From NCBI GenBank assembly GCA_016794505.1, contig JAEUJZ010000145.1, positions 90,395-154,394 on the forward strand: DNA of 64,000 bases. Reading direction: 5' to 3'. The notes beneath the pieces were generated by a model. It ran no database searches. It saw nothing but the letters and a program-made list of their open reading frames with translations, and was not told where the DNA came from. The translations under genes and the position numbers were made by a program. This stretch comes from Myxococcales bacterium. Lineage in GTDB: Bacteria > Myxococcota_A > Polyangia > Palsa-1104 > JAEUJZ01. Within the stretch, counting starts at the first letter, position 1. The number at the start of each line of letters is the position of its first letter. This document shows, piece after piece, positions 1-9,584 of the stretch.

Positions 1-433
1 ATAGCGGACGCTTGACGCGCGCTGGAGCTCCGACCACCAAGTGCCCCGGCGGAACCTTGGTTCCCGGCGTCAAGAGCGAGCCTGCCCCGACGATGCAGTG
101 CTCGCCCACCTCGACCTGATCGAGGATCGTTGCGCCCATGCCGATGATGCACAGGTCGCCAATCGTGCAGCCATGCAACGTCACCGAGTGGCCCACGGTC
201 ACGCGACTGCCGACCTGGGTCGCAAAGCGATCGTGCGTAACGTGTACGACCGTGTTGTCTTGAATCGACGTCTCGCTGCCGATGCGAATGTGGAACACGT
301 CCCCGCGGATGACGGCACCGAACCACACGCTCGATCGCGGGCCGATGTGAACATCGCCGATGATCGACGCGTTGGCAGCTACATAGACGCTGGGATCAAG
401 CTGCGGCCGAGTGCCGCGGAAAGGGCGAATCAT
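1..433 (-). CDS. Gamma-carbonic anhydrase-like hexapeptide-repeat protein (3' end cut by window edge)
   Basis: The first 144 codons are visible, starting at the ATG at 433; the gene runs off the left edge. The translation is a left-handed beta-helix of hexapeptide repeats with the family segments WFGAVIRGD, QDNTVVHV, VGHSVTLHGC and GMGATILD. The two histidine-containing turns fit the trimeric zinc site of the YrdA/PaaY/gamma-carbonic-anhydrase family. The full family length is about 170-190 residues, so only the C-terminal helix should be missing. Members are cytoplasmic; some hydrate CO2 and many have unproven activity. It lies upstream of nothing recognisable here, and the FHA regulator (492-2297) points the same way. 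Confidence 0.85.
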   Translation of the reverse strand, partial: MIRPFRGTRPQLDPSVYVAANASIIGDVHIGPRSSVWFGAVIRGDVFHIRIGSETSIQDNTVVHVTHDRFATQVGSRVTVGHSVTLHGCTIGDLCIIGMGATILDQVEVGEHCIVGAGSLLTPGTKVPPGHLVVGAPARVKRPL

Positions 434-491
434 GTCTGCCCTCATATCACGAAACGCGCAGACGTCAGACCGGGCGCCTTGCTGTTCGTGG

Positions 492-2297
492 CTAGGTCGC
501 AGAGCCCGGAGGGCGCTTGCCGCGCGGTCCACGAAAGCGATCGACGTAGCGGCCCAAGTGCATCTTGATCGTGCTGCCGTCCGCTACGTTGAGTCGCCGC
601 GCTAGAGCAGAGTAGTTGAGCGTCTTGCTGAGCTCATCGATCTGCGACAGATCGCAAGACTGCGCGACAAAGACAGGCTTCAGGTACTTCTCGACGTACT
701 CGTGAAGCTGACCCCAGGACAAGGCGCCATCGCCGTTGTCTTCCAGAAATGCATCGACGGCTGCCACCGTGATGTCCCGCCAGTTTAGCGCGCCGTTGGC
801 TCGCGTCGTTTCGACCGTGCGCGGCCGGCGCGCCGCCAGTTTCTCGCGAGGGACCATGCTGTCTTGCGACGGACCGCGATCGGTACCACGCCCCTGTCGC
901 AGCGCCGCCTCGCAGACGGCTCGGCTGATGCTCTGCGGTTCATTGGTCAAAGGCAGACGTTCGATGAAGTGTTCCAGATCGCGGAAGTTGCCCGGCCATG
1001 TGTCGGCCAGCAGAAGCTCCAGAGCGTCATCGGTCAACGCCTCGGACACGCGCAGAGAGCCACCCGGCAAGACTCGGCTCATCAGGAACGCCAAGATGTC
1101 TTCGGGGCGCTCGCGCAGCGGCGGGACATGCACCACCGCAGCGGCCAGGCGATACCACAGGTCTTCGCGAAAACGGTTGGTGCGGAAGCTGGGATCGTCG
1201 ATGGGAACGTTGGTGGCACAGACCACTTGCACATCGGCGCGGCGCGGTCGCGGATCCCCCAGGCGCTGGTATTCGCCACGCGTATCCAAGAACCGCAAAA
1301 GAGCACGCTGCACGTCCAACGACATCTCGCCTAGCTCGTCGAGAAACAGCGTGCCTTCGTGCGCAGACTCGACCGCTCCGATGATGTCGCTGACCGCCCC
1401 GGTAAAGCTGCCGCGCCGCGCGCCGAAGAGCTGCGCATACAAAAGGTCTTTGTCGAGAAGCGCACAGTTGAGCGCTGCGAATGGACCCTTTTCGCGCTGC
1501 GAATAGCGGTGATAGCAGCGAGCCAACAGATCTTTGCCCACGCCCGTCGGCCCAAGCAGGATCAGGCGCTGTCCTCGCGCGGCTGCATCTCCGACGCGCC
1601 GCAGCACCTCTCGCAGACCGCGCGATGCCACGATCATTCCATCGCCGCGCCGTTGGTACTGCTCAAAGCGGCGGTTCTGTTCGTGAACGTACGCGCGGAT
1701 GCGATCCAAGATGGACGCCCACGAAAAGTCCTGCGTGATCGTCTCCATGCCGCGCACTTGCAGCGTGGTGTCGTCCGCCAAAAGAAAGCTGCTCTCGGAC
1801 TCTTCGGCACGCGTCTGCGTCACGTGGACCAAGCGTGCGCTCACACCCAAGCGGTGCAGCCAGTCCGCCAGCGCATGCACGACCGCTTGACTGAACTGCT
1901 TTTCGTTCGTCCAGTCGGCATCTTCGGGCAAAGACAGTCGTGCTTCGGCTTGGATCGGACCGGCCAGATCGGCCGTGACCTCTAGCGCGCCAGACAGTGA
2001 GATGCGCTGGCCATCTTGCAGGCGCAGCCAAGATCCATTGCGGCTGCTCAGATCGATCAGCGAGGTCGAATCGGCATCGCCCCAGATGAGCAGATGGTTG
2101 CCCGAAACCCGAGGCGACTCGACGCGCAGGGTCTGGACCTGATAGTGACCCAAGTTGGGCAGCGGTGTGCCAGCGGTGACGCGCGCCTGCAGACGTCCAA
2201 CGTCCGGGGTTCGTCCCACGAGCAGAGCGATGCCCTGGCCTACTTCGCTGGTGATCGGCTCAGCGAGGCCACGCGCGCGAATGCTGATACGAGTCAC
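492..2297 (-). CDS. FHA-domain sigma-54-dependent transcriptional activator
   Basis: The 601-residue protein has an FHA phosphopeptide-binding domain at about residues 25-110 (conserved SRNGSW near 85-90). A linker follows, then a sigma-54 AAA+ domain from about 222 to 460. Visible motifs are Walker A GPTGVGKD at 249-256, a GSFTGA version of the sigma-54-contacting GAFTGA loop near 296-301, and Walker B GTLFLDELGEM near 315-325. The C-terminal ~100 residues end in a possible helix-turn-helix (SALARRLNVADGSTIKMHL). FHA-type enhancer-binding proteins are typical of myxobacteria and usually respond to Ser/Thr kinase signalling. The start is a GTG at 2297. The target promoters cannot be told from sequence; the neighbouring che operon is transcribed the same way but begins far upstream. 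Confidence 0.9.
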   Translation of the reverse strand: MTRISIRARGLAEPITSEVGQGIALLVGRTPDVGRLQARVTAGTPLPNLGHYQVQTLRVESPRVSGNHLLIWGDADSTSLIDLSSRNGSWLRLQDGQRISLSGALEVTADLAGPIQAEARLSLPEDADWTNEKQFSQAVVHALADWLHRLGVSARLVHVTQTRAEESESSFLLADDTTLQVRGMETITQDFSWASILDRIRAYVHEQNRRFEQYQRRGDGMIVASRGLREVLRRVGDAAARGQRLILLGPTGVGKDLLARCYHRYSQREKGPFAALNCALLDKDLLYAQLFGARRGSFTGAVSDIIGAVESAHEGTLFLDELGEMSLDVQRALLRFLDTRGEYQRLGDPRPRRADVQVVCATNVPIDDPSFRTNRFREDLWYRLAAAVVHVPPLRERPEDILAFLMSRVLPGGSLRVSEALTDDALELLLADTWPGNFRDLEHFIERLPLTNEPQSISRAVCEAALRQGRGTDRGPSQDSMVPREKLAARRPRTVETTRANGALNWRDITVAAVDAFLEDNGDGALSWGQLHEYVEKYLKPVFVAQSCDLSQIDELSKTLNYSALARRLNVADGSTIKMHLGRYVDRFRGPRGKRPPGSAT

Positions 2298-2438
2298 ACG
2301 TTACCTTGTACCAAAACCGTCGCCAATCGTGGGGGGAAAACGTGACCGCGCCTTGCTTTCTGCGTGCGCTGCGTGTCTTCGCGGTGTCGGTTGCCTGACT
2401 CTGCGCACCCGCCTGCGTGAACCTGTTGCAGAAGATGC

Positions 2439-3731
2439 CTAGCGCTTGTTCAGCACGAGGCGAGTCAGCGTATCGGCCATGCGCCGCAGCGGAACGACTT
2501 CATGCACAGCGCCGGAGCGGATGGCTTCCTGTGGCATACCCGTCATGATCGCCGACTCCGGCGACTCAACGATGACACGGCCACCGGCTGCACGAACGGC
2601 TTGGATGCCAGAAACGCCCTCGCCCGACATGCCCGACAGCAGCACCGCAATCACGCGTTCACCCATGGCCGATGCCGCCGACATGAGCATGCGATCGATG
2701 GAGGGAGAAGGCGCGCTGCCAAGCCCCATCGGGATATTCAGACTGCCAGAGCCACCCCGCAGCGCATCTGGCGTTTGCGTCGATGACGGCGGCTCGACGA
2801 TCAAGAACGGTCCCTCGCGGACGATGCACAGCGATGCACCGCCGCTGGCAATCAGGACCTCGCCTTGGGCAATCGCATCGCCGGGAGTCGCAGTGCGCAC
2901 AGGCCAGTGCGTCGCGCGTCGCAGCCGCTCGGCGAAGGCCTGCGTGTACATGTCAGGCATGTGCTGCGTGATCAAAAAGGTCGCAGGCAGGCGCGTGTCC
3001 AAGCCCTGAAGCAGCGTCAGAATCGAAGGCGGCCCACCCGTCGAGGCACCGATGCAGATCAGGCGGGTTGGCAGAAAGCTGTTTTCGGTAGTCAGGCGCG
3101 CGGCATACAAGTCATCGCTGGACATGCTACGCGCTGGCAAGCCATCCGATGCGCCACTTGGTGGGGTGCCTGTTGCTCCCGTGCCCTGCGGAATGCCCGG
3201 CGACGAAGAAGGATTCAGTCGATGAGCCCGCGTGCGCGCCGCGAGCGTTTCCAGCTTGAGGCTGCGTACCATGCGCAGCTTCTGCAACAAGTCATCGCGA
3301 ATCGGCTGCAGATCCCCGGCGCCACTTATGCGGGTTGGCTTGGCAACAAACTCCATCGCGCCAAGCTCTAGCGCGCGAAACACGCTCTCGCGCGAAGAGT
3401 GACTCGACACCACCACCACAGGCGTCGGTCGCTTCGCCATCAGCAAGCGCAGGAACGTGAAGCCATCGAGCCGTGGCATCTCTAGGTCCAGCAGGATGGC
3501 ATCGGGATTGACGTTGTGTACCAACATCAACCCTTCGTCGCCGTCCGCTGCTTGGCCCACGATCTCGATGTCACGCGCGCCCTTCAACAAGTCGCTGATC
3601 GCCTGCCGAATCGCCGACTGGTCGTCGATAATGATGACTCGCAGCGGTCCCTGAGCTCCGCCTGCTTGGCCCGAAGATCCCCCAGAAGGACCTTGGCGCG
3701 TAGGCTGCGGAGTTTGGCTGGGTGGACTCAT
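2439..3731 (-). CDS. cheB: CheB chemoreceptor glutamate methylesterase/deamidase
   Basis: The protein has an N-terminal receiver domain (acidic pair IIDDQS, phospho-acceptor Asp in LLDLEMP, about residue 82 from this start) joined by a Pro/Gly/Ser-rich linker to a CheB methylesterase domain. Catalytic Ser lies in IGASTGGP and His in ITQHMP. The third catalytic position, normally Asp in a GMGxDG loop, reads GMSGEG, so Glu replaces Asp. The ATG at 3731 is preferred: it follows the cheR stop by 7 bases and has GGTGGGTGAG upstream. An in-frame start at 3776 would overlap cheR. This is the last gene of the che operon; the enzyme would remove receptor methyl groups added by CheR. Confidence 0.92.
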   Translation of the reverse strand: MSPPSQTPQPTRQGPSGGSSGQAGGAQGPLRVIIIDDQSAIRQAISDLLKGARDIEIVGQAADGDEGLMLVHNVNPDAILLDLEMPRLDGFTFLRLLMAKRPTPVVVVSSHSSRESVFRALELGAMEFVAKPTRISGAGDLQPIRDDLLQKLRMVRSLKLETLAARTRAHRLNPSSSPGIPQGTGATGTPPSGASDGLPARSMSSDDLYAARLTTENSFLPTRLICIGASTGGPPSILTLLQGLDTRLPATFLITQHMPDMYTQAFAERLRRATHWPVRTATPGDAIAQGEVLIASGGASLCIVREGPFLIVEPPSSTQTPDALRGGSGSLNIPMGLGSAPSPSIDRMLMSAASAMGERVIAVLLSGMSGEGVSGIQAVRAAGGRVIVESPESAIMTGMPQEAIRSGAVHEVVPLRRMADTLTRLVLNKR

Positions 3732-3738
3732 GGACCGC

Positions 3739-4716
3739 TCACCCACCTTGCCGGGCGTTGCTTGCGTTGCTTGCATGAACGACAGACGGACTCATCGGGC
3801 TCTCTTGCGGCAGACGATAGACCAGCTCGCCAGCGAGTCGATGAAGAACAAATGGTGTCTTTAACTCGTGCAGTGACTCCGAGTGGCCAAGGAACAAGAC
3901 ACCGTCGGGAGCCAGCCGCTGCGCCAAGCTTGCAAGCAGCTGCAGTCGCCGTCCCCGCGCGAAATAGATAAGCAGGTTGCGGCAAAAGATGACGTCGAAG
4001 GGCCCGCACAGCTCGCTCGCGTCTTCGGCCGAGCGCGTCCACTCTGGCTCGCGTGCGCTTAGGTTGGCGCGCACAAAGTGCAAGCGGCACTGCCGGCGCA
4101 GCTCATCGCGAATCTTGTGGCGGCCATCGGCCTGCTGGCAGAAGTGTTGCTGCAAAATCTCGTCTGAGACTTGGCGAAACGAAGAACGCCCATAGACGCC
4201 CTGACGCGCTACATCCAGGGCGCGCTGAGACAGATCGCAGCCGATGACCTGCAGGTCCCAGTCGAAAAACAGTCCGCTCTGACAGAGCGTAATCGCCAAG
4301 CTGTACGCTTCTTCGCCGCTGGCGCAGCCCGCTGACAAAAGACGCAGCCGCTTGCTGTGACGACGAGCGTGCGCCAGCTGAGGCAGAAGCTCTTTGCGCA
4401 GCGCATCCAACTGATAGCTCTCGCGGAAGAAATACGTCTCACGCGTGGACAGCAGTTCGAATAGCTCGCTCAGCTCGTGATCGCGCTCGCTCTCTGGAAT
4501 GGCGCTGTTGGTCAGGTAATCGTGATAGTCAAGAAAGCTGCGCAGGCCCAGCGCTTCCACGCGGGGAAGCAAGCGGCGCTCCAGCAGATAGGCGAGCTCG
4601 TCGGCGTATTGCAGACCAAAGCGCTCCGCCACCAGATCGCGCAAAAGCGCGAACTCGTGCGGATGCAGGCTGATCGGGCGCGACGGGCCCGCTGCGCCAG
4701 AGCCGATGGCAATCAC
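3739..4716 (-). CDS. cheR: CheR protein-glutamate O-methyltransferase
   Basis: This 325-residue protein has the CheR layout: an N-terminal helical domain (to about residue 90) and a SAM-binding methyltransferase domain. The SAM loop LSAGCASGEEAYSLAI and the FDVIFCRNLLIYF segment match family signatures (A-CS-GEEPYS and FDVIFCRNVLIYF). It methylates glutamates of methyl-accepting chemoreceptors with S-adenosylmethionine, opposing CheB, its neighbour. The start overlaps the stop of the HEAT-repeat gene by 4 bases (ATGA), indicating translational coupling. There is no TPR extension. Confidence 0.94.
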   Translation of the reverse strand: MIAIGSGAAGPSRPISLHPHEFALLRDLVAERFGLQYADELAYLLERRLLPRVEALGLRSFLDYHDYLTNSAIPESERDHELSELFELLSTRETYFFRESYQLDALRKELLPQLAHARRHSKRLRLLSAGCASGEEAYSLAITLCQSGLFFDWDLQVIGCDLSQRALDVARQGVYGRSSFRQVSDEILQQHFCQQADGRHKIRDELRRQCRLHFVRANLSAREPEWTRSAEDASELCGPFDVIFCRNLLIYFARGRRLQLLASLAQRLAPDGVLFLGHSESLHELKTPFVLHRLAGELVYRLPQESPMSPSVVHASNASNARQGG

Positions 4717-6077
4717 GATGCTTGACCGCTACCTACCGGGGCATCGGCTTCGCGAGCATCAAGCTTGCGAAGGACATCATTGGCCAGCGTGCCAGCTTGT
4801 CCACCGCCGCTGGCTAGCTGCTGCAGGCGAGCACGATGTCCCGTGTCGCCCAGCACGCCCAGCGCTTGCGCCGCGGCGCTCGCTGACTGCGCGTTCTTAT
4901 CGGTGAGCGTCGACACCAGCACCGTTCCCAAGCGATCATGCAACGCAGCCGAGGCCCGCGCCTGCACCAGCGCAGCATGGCGCACAAAGAAACGACAGAC
5001 GTTGCCACGACTGCGCGGATCGACGCTGGGCAGAATATCGGCCAGGATGCGCAAGGCGGCGTCGCCGGCATCAAGATCGATCAGCGCCTGCGATGCCGTA
5101 TCGGCCACGCTGCTGTCGCCATCCCCCAACACCAGGACCAGAGGTCGCACGAGCTCTAGCTTGCCGAGCCAGCCCAGCAGCGCAGCGGTGGCTTCGCGCA
5201 CGGGCGGTGTCGCTTCCATCAGCGCACGCGTCATCGAGCGCACGGTGTTTTCGTCGAGCTTGCGAATCGCATCGACGATCTGCTGACGACCGATGGCCGG
5301 CAGCGACTGGTACAAGCGATAGAGCCCCACCAGCGCGGCCTCGCGCGCACCGCGTGCTTTTTCGATCAAGCCTTCGATCAGCGCAGGAATGGCGGCGGCA
5401 TCTTGCGTATGTCCAAGCGCCGTCATCAGTGCGGGGCGCAGCGTCACTTCTGAAAGCAAAGGCTGCAGCTCAGCCACCGAAAGCTGATCACGCTGCCGGT
5501 TGAGCCCATCGAGCGCCGCCAAGACGACGAGTGTATCGGTGCTCTTCAGCGCGTCGCGCAGTACGGGCAGCACTTCTTCGCCGGTAAACGACGCCAGCTG
5601 CTCCATCGATGCGATGCGGACGTTGGGATCCTCGTCTTTGAGCGTCTCGCCAAGCGCTGGAATCACGCGCGGATCACCGAACGTACCCAGCACATCGACC
5701 AGCACTTTGCGGTGCTCTGGCTTCATGTGCAGATGGCGCAAGAGCGGATCGATGCAGACAGTCCCCAAGCGCATGACGGCTTCGATGACTGCGTTGCGTC
5801 GGCCGACGTTATCGGGTTCGCCCATGGCTTCGACGAGCGCTTCCGAAAGAAGCGGCAGGTCGGTCCAGCACAGCACCGAGGCTACGGCTTCCTTGCGGAC
5901 CTGCCAGTCGTCGTCGCCCATGACGTCGATCAGCACGGCCAGCGCGGCTTTGCGCTCCGCCGGATCAGCGGGCTCTTTGCTGAGCTGTCGCACCGCATCC
6001 AGGCGGGCTTCTTCGTCTCCGTCCCGCAGGATCGAGACAATCTCAGCGAGGTGTGCAGCAGGAACGTGATCCGTCAT
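4713..6077 (-). CDS. HEAT-repeat protein of the chemosensory operon
   Basis: The 454-residue protein is built almost wholly of ~31-residue HEAT/PBS-lyase-type helical repeats, for example VMGDDDWQVRKEAV, LKDEDPNVRIASMEQL and LKSTDTLVVLAALDGL. There is no catalytic motif, signal peptide or membrane segment. It overlaps cheR and the downstream-numbered cheW by 4 bases on each side, so it is an integral part of the operon. Myxococcus xanthus Che7 also encodes a HEAT-like protein (Cpc7) that binds the response regulator; a comparable adaptor or output role here is an inference from context. Confidence 0.85.
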   Translation of the reverse strand: MTDHVPAAHLAEIVSILRDGDEEARLDAVRQLSKEPADPAERKAALAVLIDVMGDDDWQVRKEAVASVLCWTDLPLLSEALVEAMGEPDNVGRRNAVIEAVMRLGTVCIDPLLRHLHMKPEHRKVLVDVLGTFGDPRVIPALGETLKDEDPNVRIASMEQLASFTGEEVLPVLRDALKSTDTLVVLAALDGLNRQRDQLSVAELQPLLSEVTLRPALMTALGHTQDAAAIPALIEGLIEKARGAREAALVGLYRLYQSLPAIGRQQIVDAIRKLDENTVRSMTRALMEATPPVREATAALLGWLGKLELVRPLVLVLGDGDSSVADTASQALIDLDAGDAALRILADILPSVDPRSRGNVCRFFVRHAALVQARASAALHDRLGTVLVSTLTDKNAQSASAAAQALGVLGDTGHRARLQQLASGGGQAGTLANDVLRKLDAREADAPVGSGQAS

Positions 6078-6649
6078 GTCGATGCTCCCTTGGCGCCCTG
6101 ATTTAGATCGGCCAAGTTGCTCTTCTCGGTGGACGATAAAAGGGCATCCAGCGCCAGCACCATGAGGATGCGTCCTCGGTGGTGGCAGACGCCGGCAAAG
6201 AATCGGGCGTACTCGTTCTGGGTAAGTGGCGGCGGTGGCCCAACGGTGTCGCGCGTCACGCGCAGCACATCGGACACGCGATCGACGATCAGTCCGACGT
6301 GATTGCGATCGTCGATGGGAACAATCAGGTACTTGCGAGCCCGCATGATGGCGTGATCCGCAAGCTCTTCTTGTGAAAGCGGCGGCACTTCGAAGCGCTT
6401 GCGCATGTCGATGACCGGCAGCACTTGTCCGCGCAGCTCAACCACGCCTTCGACGATCTTCGGCGCCTTGGGCACGCGTCGAATGGGCAGCGGGTTGATG
6501 ATTTCCTTGATGCGCTCGATGCCCAGTGCATATTCCTCGTCGCCAACCTTGAAGCCGCAGAGCTGGACGAGATCGTTCTTGTCCTTGTCGCCCGCGCGAT
6601 CCTTCGTGGGCGCCAAAATCGGCCGTAGAGGTCTTCGGTCTTGCGACAT
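6074..6649 (-). CDS. cheW: CheW coupling protein (second copy in operon)
   Basis: The 191-residue protein has a ~35-residue charged N-terminal extension, then a single CheW domain (LCGFKVGDEEYALGIERIK, VVELRGQVLPVIDMRKRFEV, GLIVDRVSDVLRV, GRILMVLALDALL). CheW links chemoreceptors to CheA. It shares one base with the preceding cheW (stop TAA overlaps start ATG at 6649) and four bases with the HEAT gene. It differs clearly from the other CheW encoded at 6649-7260, so this is not a recent duplication. Two CheW proteins in one operon suggest two receptor or array-linking roles. Confidence 0.92.
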   Translation of the reverse strand: MSQDRRPLRPILAPTKDRAGDKDKNDLVQLCGFKVGDEEYALGIERIKEIINPLPIRRVPKAPKIVEGVVELRGQVLPVIDMRKRFEVPPLSQEELADHAIMRARKYLIVPIDDRNHVGLIVDRVSDVLRVTRDTVGPPPPLTQNEYARFFAGVCHHRGRILMVLALDALLSSTEKSNLADLNQGAKGAST

Positions 6650-7260
6650 TAAAACCTCATCGATCCGCCGTGCTCGAACGTCAGCACGCGCAGCAGGTCA
6701 AGAAGGATGACGATGCGATATTGCTCGGCCGCCACCAGTCCGGGGCCGTACCGCATCGCAGGCTTAGGCACTTCCTCGCCAGCCAGCTTGATGCGCGAGA
6801 TGCCGGCGACAAACTCGGACTCGTGACCTGCGAGCACCGTCGGTGGCTCCACGTCAGAATCGTTGATACGAACCACGTGATTGACGCGATCGATGATCAA
6901 GCCAAATGGCTCGCGCTCATCTTCGTTGCTGGCTTCGCTCTCTAGCGCGGGACGGCTGACGACCAAGATGCGCGATCGCGTTCCAGCCCCGGGCCCTGGC
7001 AAGTGCAGACGCAGCCGCAGATCCAGCACCGGCACCACTTGCCCGCGCACCAAGATGATTCCCGAGACAAAACCGGGCACGCGCGGAACTTCGGTGATCG
7101 GCTTGAACTTCGTGATCTCGCGGATGTACTCGATGCTCAGCCCGTACTCTTCGCTGCCGATGTGAAACGTCAGCACATCGGTGTAGCTGCGAACGTCGCT
7201 GCCGCTGCGCGTCGGGTTCGCCGCGCGATTGCCGATGGGAGTGCTCGCGAGCTGCGACAT
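6649..7260 (-). CDS. cheW: CheW coupling protein (first copy in operon)
   Basis: This is a 203-residue CheW-domain protein (LTFHIGSEEYGLSIEYIREI, GIILVRGQVVPVLDLRLRL, GLIIDRVNHVVRINDSDV, RIVILLDLLRVLTF). The middle carries an insertion relative to minimal CheW, a Pro/Gly turn followed by ILVVSRPALESEASNEDE. It starts at the base where cheA ends (7260) and is joined to the second cheW by a one-base overlap, so both copies are translationally coupled to cheA. Its role is to couple receptors to the CheA kinase at the membrane array. Confidence 0.92.
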   Translation of the reverse strand: MSQLASTPIGNRAANPTRSGSDVRSYTDVLTFHIGSEEYGLSIEYIREITKFKPITEVPRVPGFVSGIILVRGQVVPVLDLRLRLHLPGPGAGTRSRILVVSRPALESEASNEDEREPFGLIIDRVNHVVRINDSDVEPPTVLAGHESEFVAGISRIKLAGEEVPKPAMRYGPGLVAAEQYRIVILLDLLRVLTFEHGGSMRF

Positions 7261-9557
7261 CAGGCCGCCTCCCCAGCGCGCGGCATGGCTTCACGCGCCA
7301 CGGCACGCACATCCAAAACGAGTGCGGTCTGCTGTCCGCCCAACTCGGTGGCTCCCGCGATGCCTGGAATGCCTTTGAGCGCGCGACCCAGCGACTTGAT
7401 GACGATGTCTTGCTGACCCACCAGATCGTCGACCAAAAGGCCAAGCTGCTGCGCCGCAAGCTTGACCACGACGATGTATCCCTGCGTCGGCTCGGGCTGA
7501 TCGGCGGGGCGCGACAGCGAAAACATCTCGTCCAGACGAACCAGCGGCAGCGTGCGGTTGCGCAGGATGTACACCTCGCGCCGCTCGACGGTCTTGATCT
7601 GGTCGTAGCCGATCATCAGGCTCTCGGTGACCGAGTTCAGCGGGATGGCATAGGTGCGCCCCGCCGTGCGAATCACCAGCGCCTTGATGATCGCCAACGT
7701 CGTCGGCAGCGTGATCGTAAAGCGCGTGCCCTGGCCCAGCTCGGTGTACGAGTTGATGGTGCCGTCCATGCGCGTGATCTTGGTCTTGACGACATCCATG
7801 CCGACGCCACGGCCGCTGTTCTGATCCGCCACAGCCCGCGTCGAAAGACCGGGCAAAAAGATCAGGTTGATCTGCTCGTCGCGCGACATCGAGCGCGAGG
7901 CCTCTTCCGAGATCACGCCTTTTGAAACAGCGCGCTGTACCAAGGTCTTGGTGTCGATGCCGTTGCCGTCGTCGAAGACCTCGATGACAACTTTGTTGCC
8001 GCGCTGCTCGGCCGAGATCGCGATGGTGCCGTGATCGGGCTTGCCGCGCGAGCGACGCGTGTCACGATCTTCGATGCCGTGATCGATCGCGTTTCGGATG
8101 ATGTGCATCATCGGCTCGGACAGCTCTTCGATCATCAGCTTGTCGAGCTTGGTGTCGCCGCCGGTCACGACGAACTGGATCTCTTTGCGTTCCGATTCGC
8201 GCGACATCTGGCGCACGACGCGGTGCAGCTTGTCGAAGACCTGCGACAACGGCACCATGCGCACCTCTTGAATGCCGCGCTGCAGATCTTCCAGCTTGCG
8301 GTTCAAGCGGCGCAGCTCGTCTTGCAGCTTGCGCGCAAGCTCGGCGTGTACGCGGTCACGACGCAGATCATCGAACACGCCTTGAATGCCGCTGCGGACC
8401 AGGGCTAGCTCACCGACGATGTTCATCAAGTGATCCAGCTTGCGGATATCGACGCGAACCGTCTGCGTGAAGTTTTTCTGCGACTGGCTTGTCAGGCTGC
8501 GACCACCGCCCTCGTCGCCACCTTCGCCGCCCTCACCGCCGCCCCCGATGCTGCCCCCGATGCTGCCGCGGCTTCCCCCACTTCCGCCGCTGCCGCCCCC
8601 GAGCAGCGTCGAGTGCAAGGGATCTGCCGCGGGCACCGGAATCATCGGCAGCGACTTTTCTTGCGAGGAGGCAGGGACGCCAGGGTTGCGACCCACTTCG
8701 AAGCGGCCCGTGGCCTCGGGGGCCATGGCGGCTGCTTGCGATCGTCGCGGCACTTGCACGACGTGAAGCGGGCTCGCCCCCAAGGCCGCCGCCACGCCGT
8801 TTAGGCTCTGTCCCGAACCAAAGATCAGCTCAACATCCATCAGCTCGGGATTGGTGCTGGAAAGCCCGGCTGGGACGACCGCTATCACTTCCCCGACGGG
8901 CTTCAGCGACTCGCGGATGTTGACAAATTCGTCTTCCAGCGACGCAAACGGAACCGATCCGATGATGCGGAACAGGTTGCGCGACTGGCGAATGTTCTCT
9001 TTTAGGCGGTGCTCTTCGTACTCGGTCAGGCCGGCGATCAGCGCCGCATCGATCTCGAAGTCGCCATAGGGCGAATCGCTGACCGACGGCGCAGCGGTCA
9101 TGGCCGCTTTGCGCGCCGCTTCGGGATCGGCCGCGATATTGACGCGGCGAATGAAGTCATCCACCGCCCGACTGCTGACGGCTCCGGAGGCCAAGCCATG
9201 AGCGGCGACATCCGCGCAGATCGCTTGGTAGTGATCAATCGACTCGAACAGCAGATCCAGCACCGACGGTGTTAGCTGGACCTTGCCCATGCGCAGCGCG
9301 TCGAGCAGGTTTTCCAGGTCGTGCGACAGGTGCATCATGCGGTCGACGCCCGACAGGCCAGACAGGCCCTTTAGCGAGTGAACCGCGCGAAACGCACTGT
9401 TGATCAGATCCGGCTCGACGGGCAGACCACCCCCCATCGGATCGTGGCGCTGGCTGGCGTTGTTCATCGCCAGAAGATCGCGATTGAACTGCTCGACGAT
9501 CTCTTGCGCCTCGGACAAGAACTCCTCGCGGAGCTTATCGCTACCCTGCTCTGCCAT
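7260..9557 (-). CDS. cheA: CheA chemotaxis histidine kinase
   Basis: The 765-residue protein has the CheA domain order. An Hpt/P1 domain carries the phosphorylatable His at about residue 60 (AVHSLKGLSGLSG). A variable region and a Gly/Ser-rich linker (about 325-355) follow. Then come the P3 dimerisation helices (VRVDIRKLDHLMNIVGELAL), a GHKL ATPase domain (N-box NAIDHGIEDRDTR, G1 DDGNGID, G2 GRGVGMDVV) and a C-terminal CheW-like P5 domain (PLNSVTESLMIG, LPLVRLDEMF). It autophosphorylates in response to receptor arrays and passes phosphate to CheY and CheB. No CheY is fused to it. cheY lies 27 bases upstream and cheW starts at the last base. Confidence 0.95.
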   Translation of the reverse strand: MAEQGSDKLREEFLSEAQEIVEQFNRDLLAMNNASQRHDPMGGGLPVEPDLINSAFRAVHSLKGLSGLSGVDRMMHLSHDLENLLDALRMGKVQLTPSVLDLLFESIDHYQAICADVAAHGLASGAVSSRAVDDFIRRVNIAADPEAARKAAMTAAPSVSDSPYGDFEIDAALIAGLTEYEEHRLKENIRQSRNLFRIIGSVPFASLEDEFVNIRESLKPVGEVIAVVPAGLSSTNPELMDVELIFGSGQSLNGVAAALGASPLHVVQVPRRSQAAAMAPEATGRFEVGRNPGVPASSQEKSLPMIPVPAADPLHSTLLGGGSGGSGGSRGSIGGSIGGGGEGGEGGDEGGGRSLTSQSQKNFTQTVRVDIRKLDHLMNIVGELALVRSGIQGVFDDLRRDRVHAELARKLQDELRRLNRKLEDLQRGIQEVRMVPLSQVFDKLHRVVRQMSRESERKEIQFVVTGGDTKLDKLMIEELSEPMMHIIRNAIDHGIEDRDTRRSRGKPDHGTIAISAEQRGNKVVIEVFDDGNGIDTKTLVQRAVSKGVISEEASRSMSRDEQINLIFLPGLSTRAVADQNSGRGVGMDVVKTKITRMDGTINSYTELGQGTRFTITLPTTLAIIKALVIRTAGRTYAIPLNSVTESLMIGYDQIKTVERREVYILRNRTLPLVRLDEMFSLSRPADQPEPTQGYIVVVKLAAQQLGLLVDDLVGQQDIVIKSLGRALKGIPGIAGATELGGQQTALVLDVRAVAREAMPRAGEAA

Positions 9558-9584
9558 CTCGCGTAAGCGAACCTCGCTGGCGCG

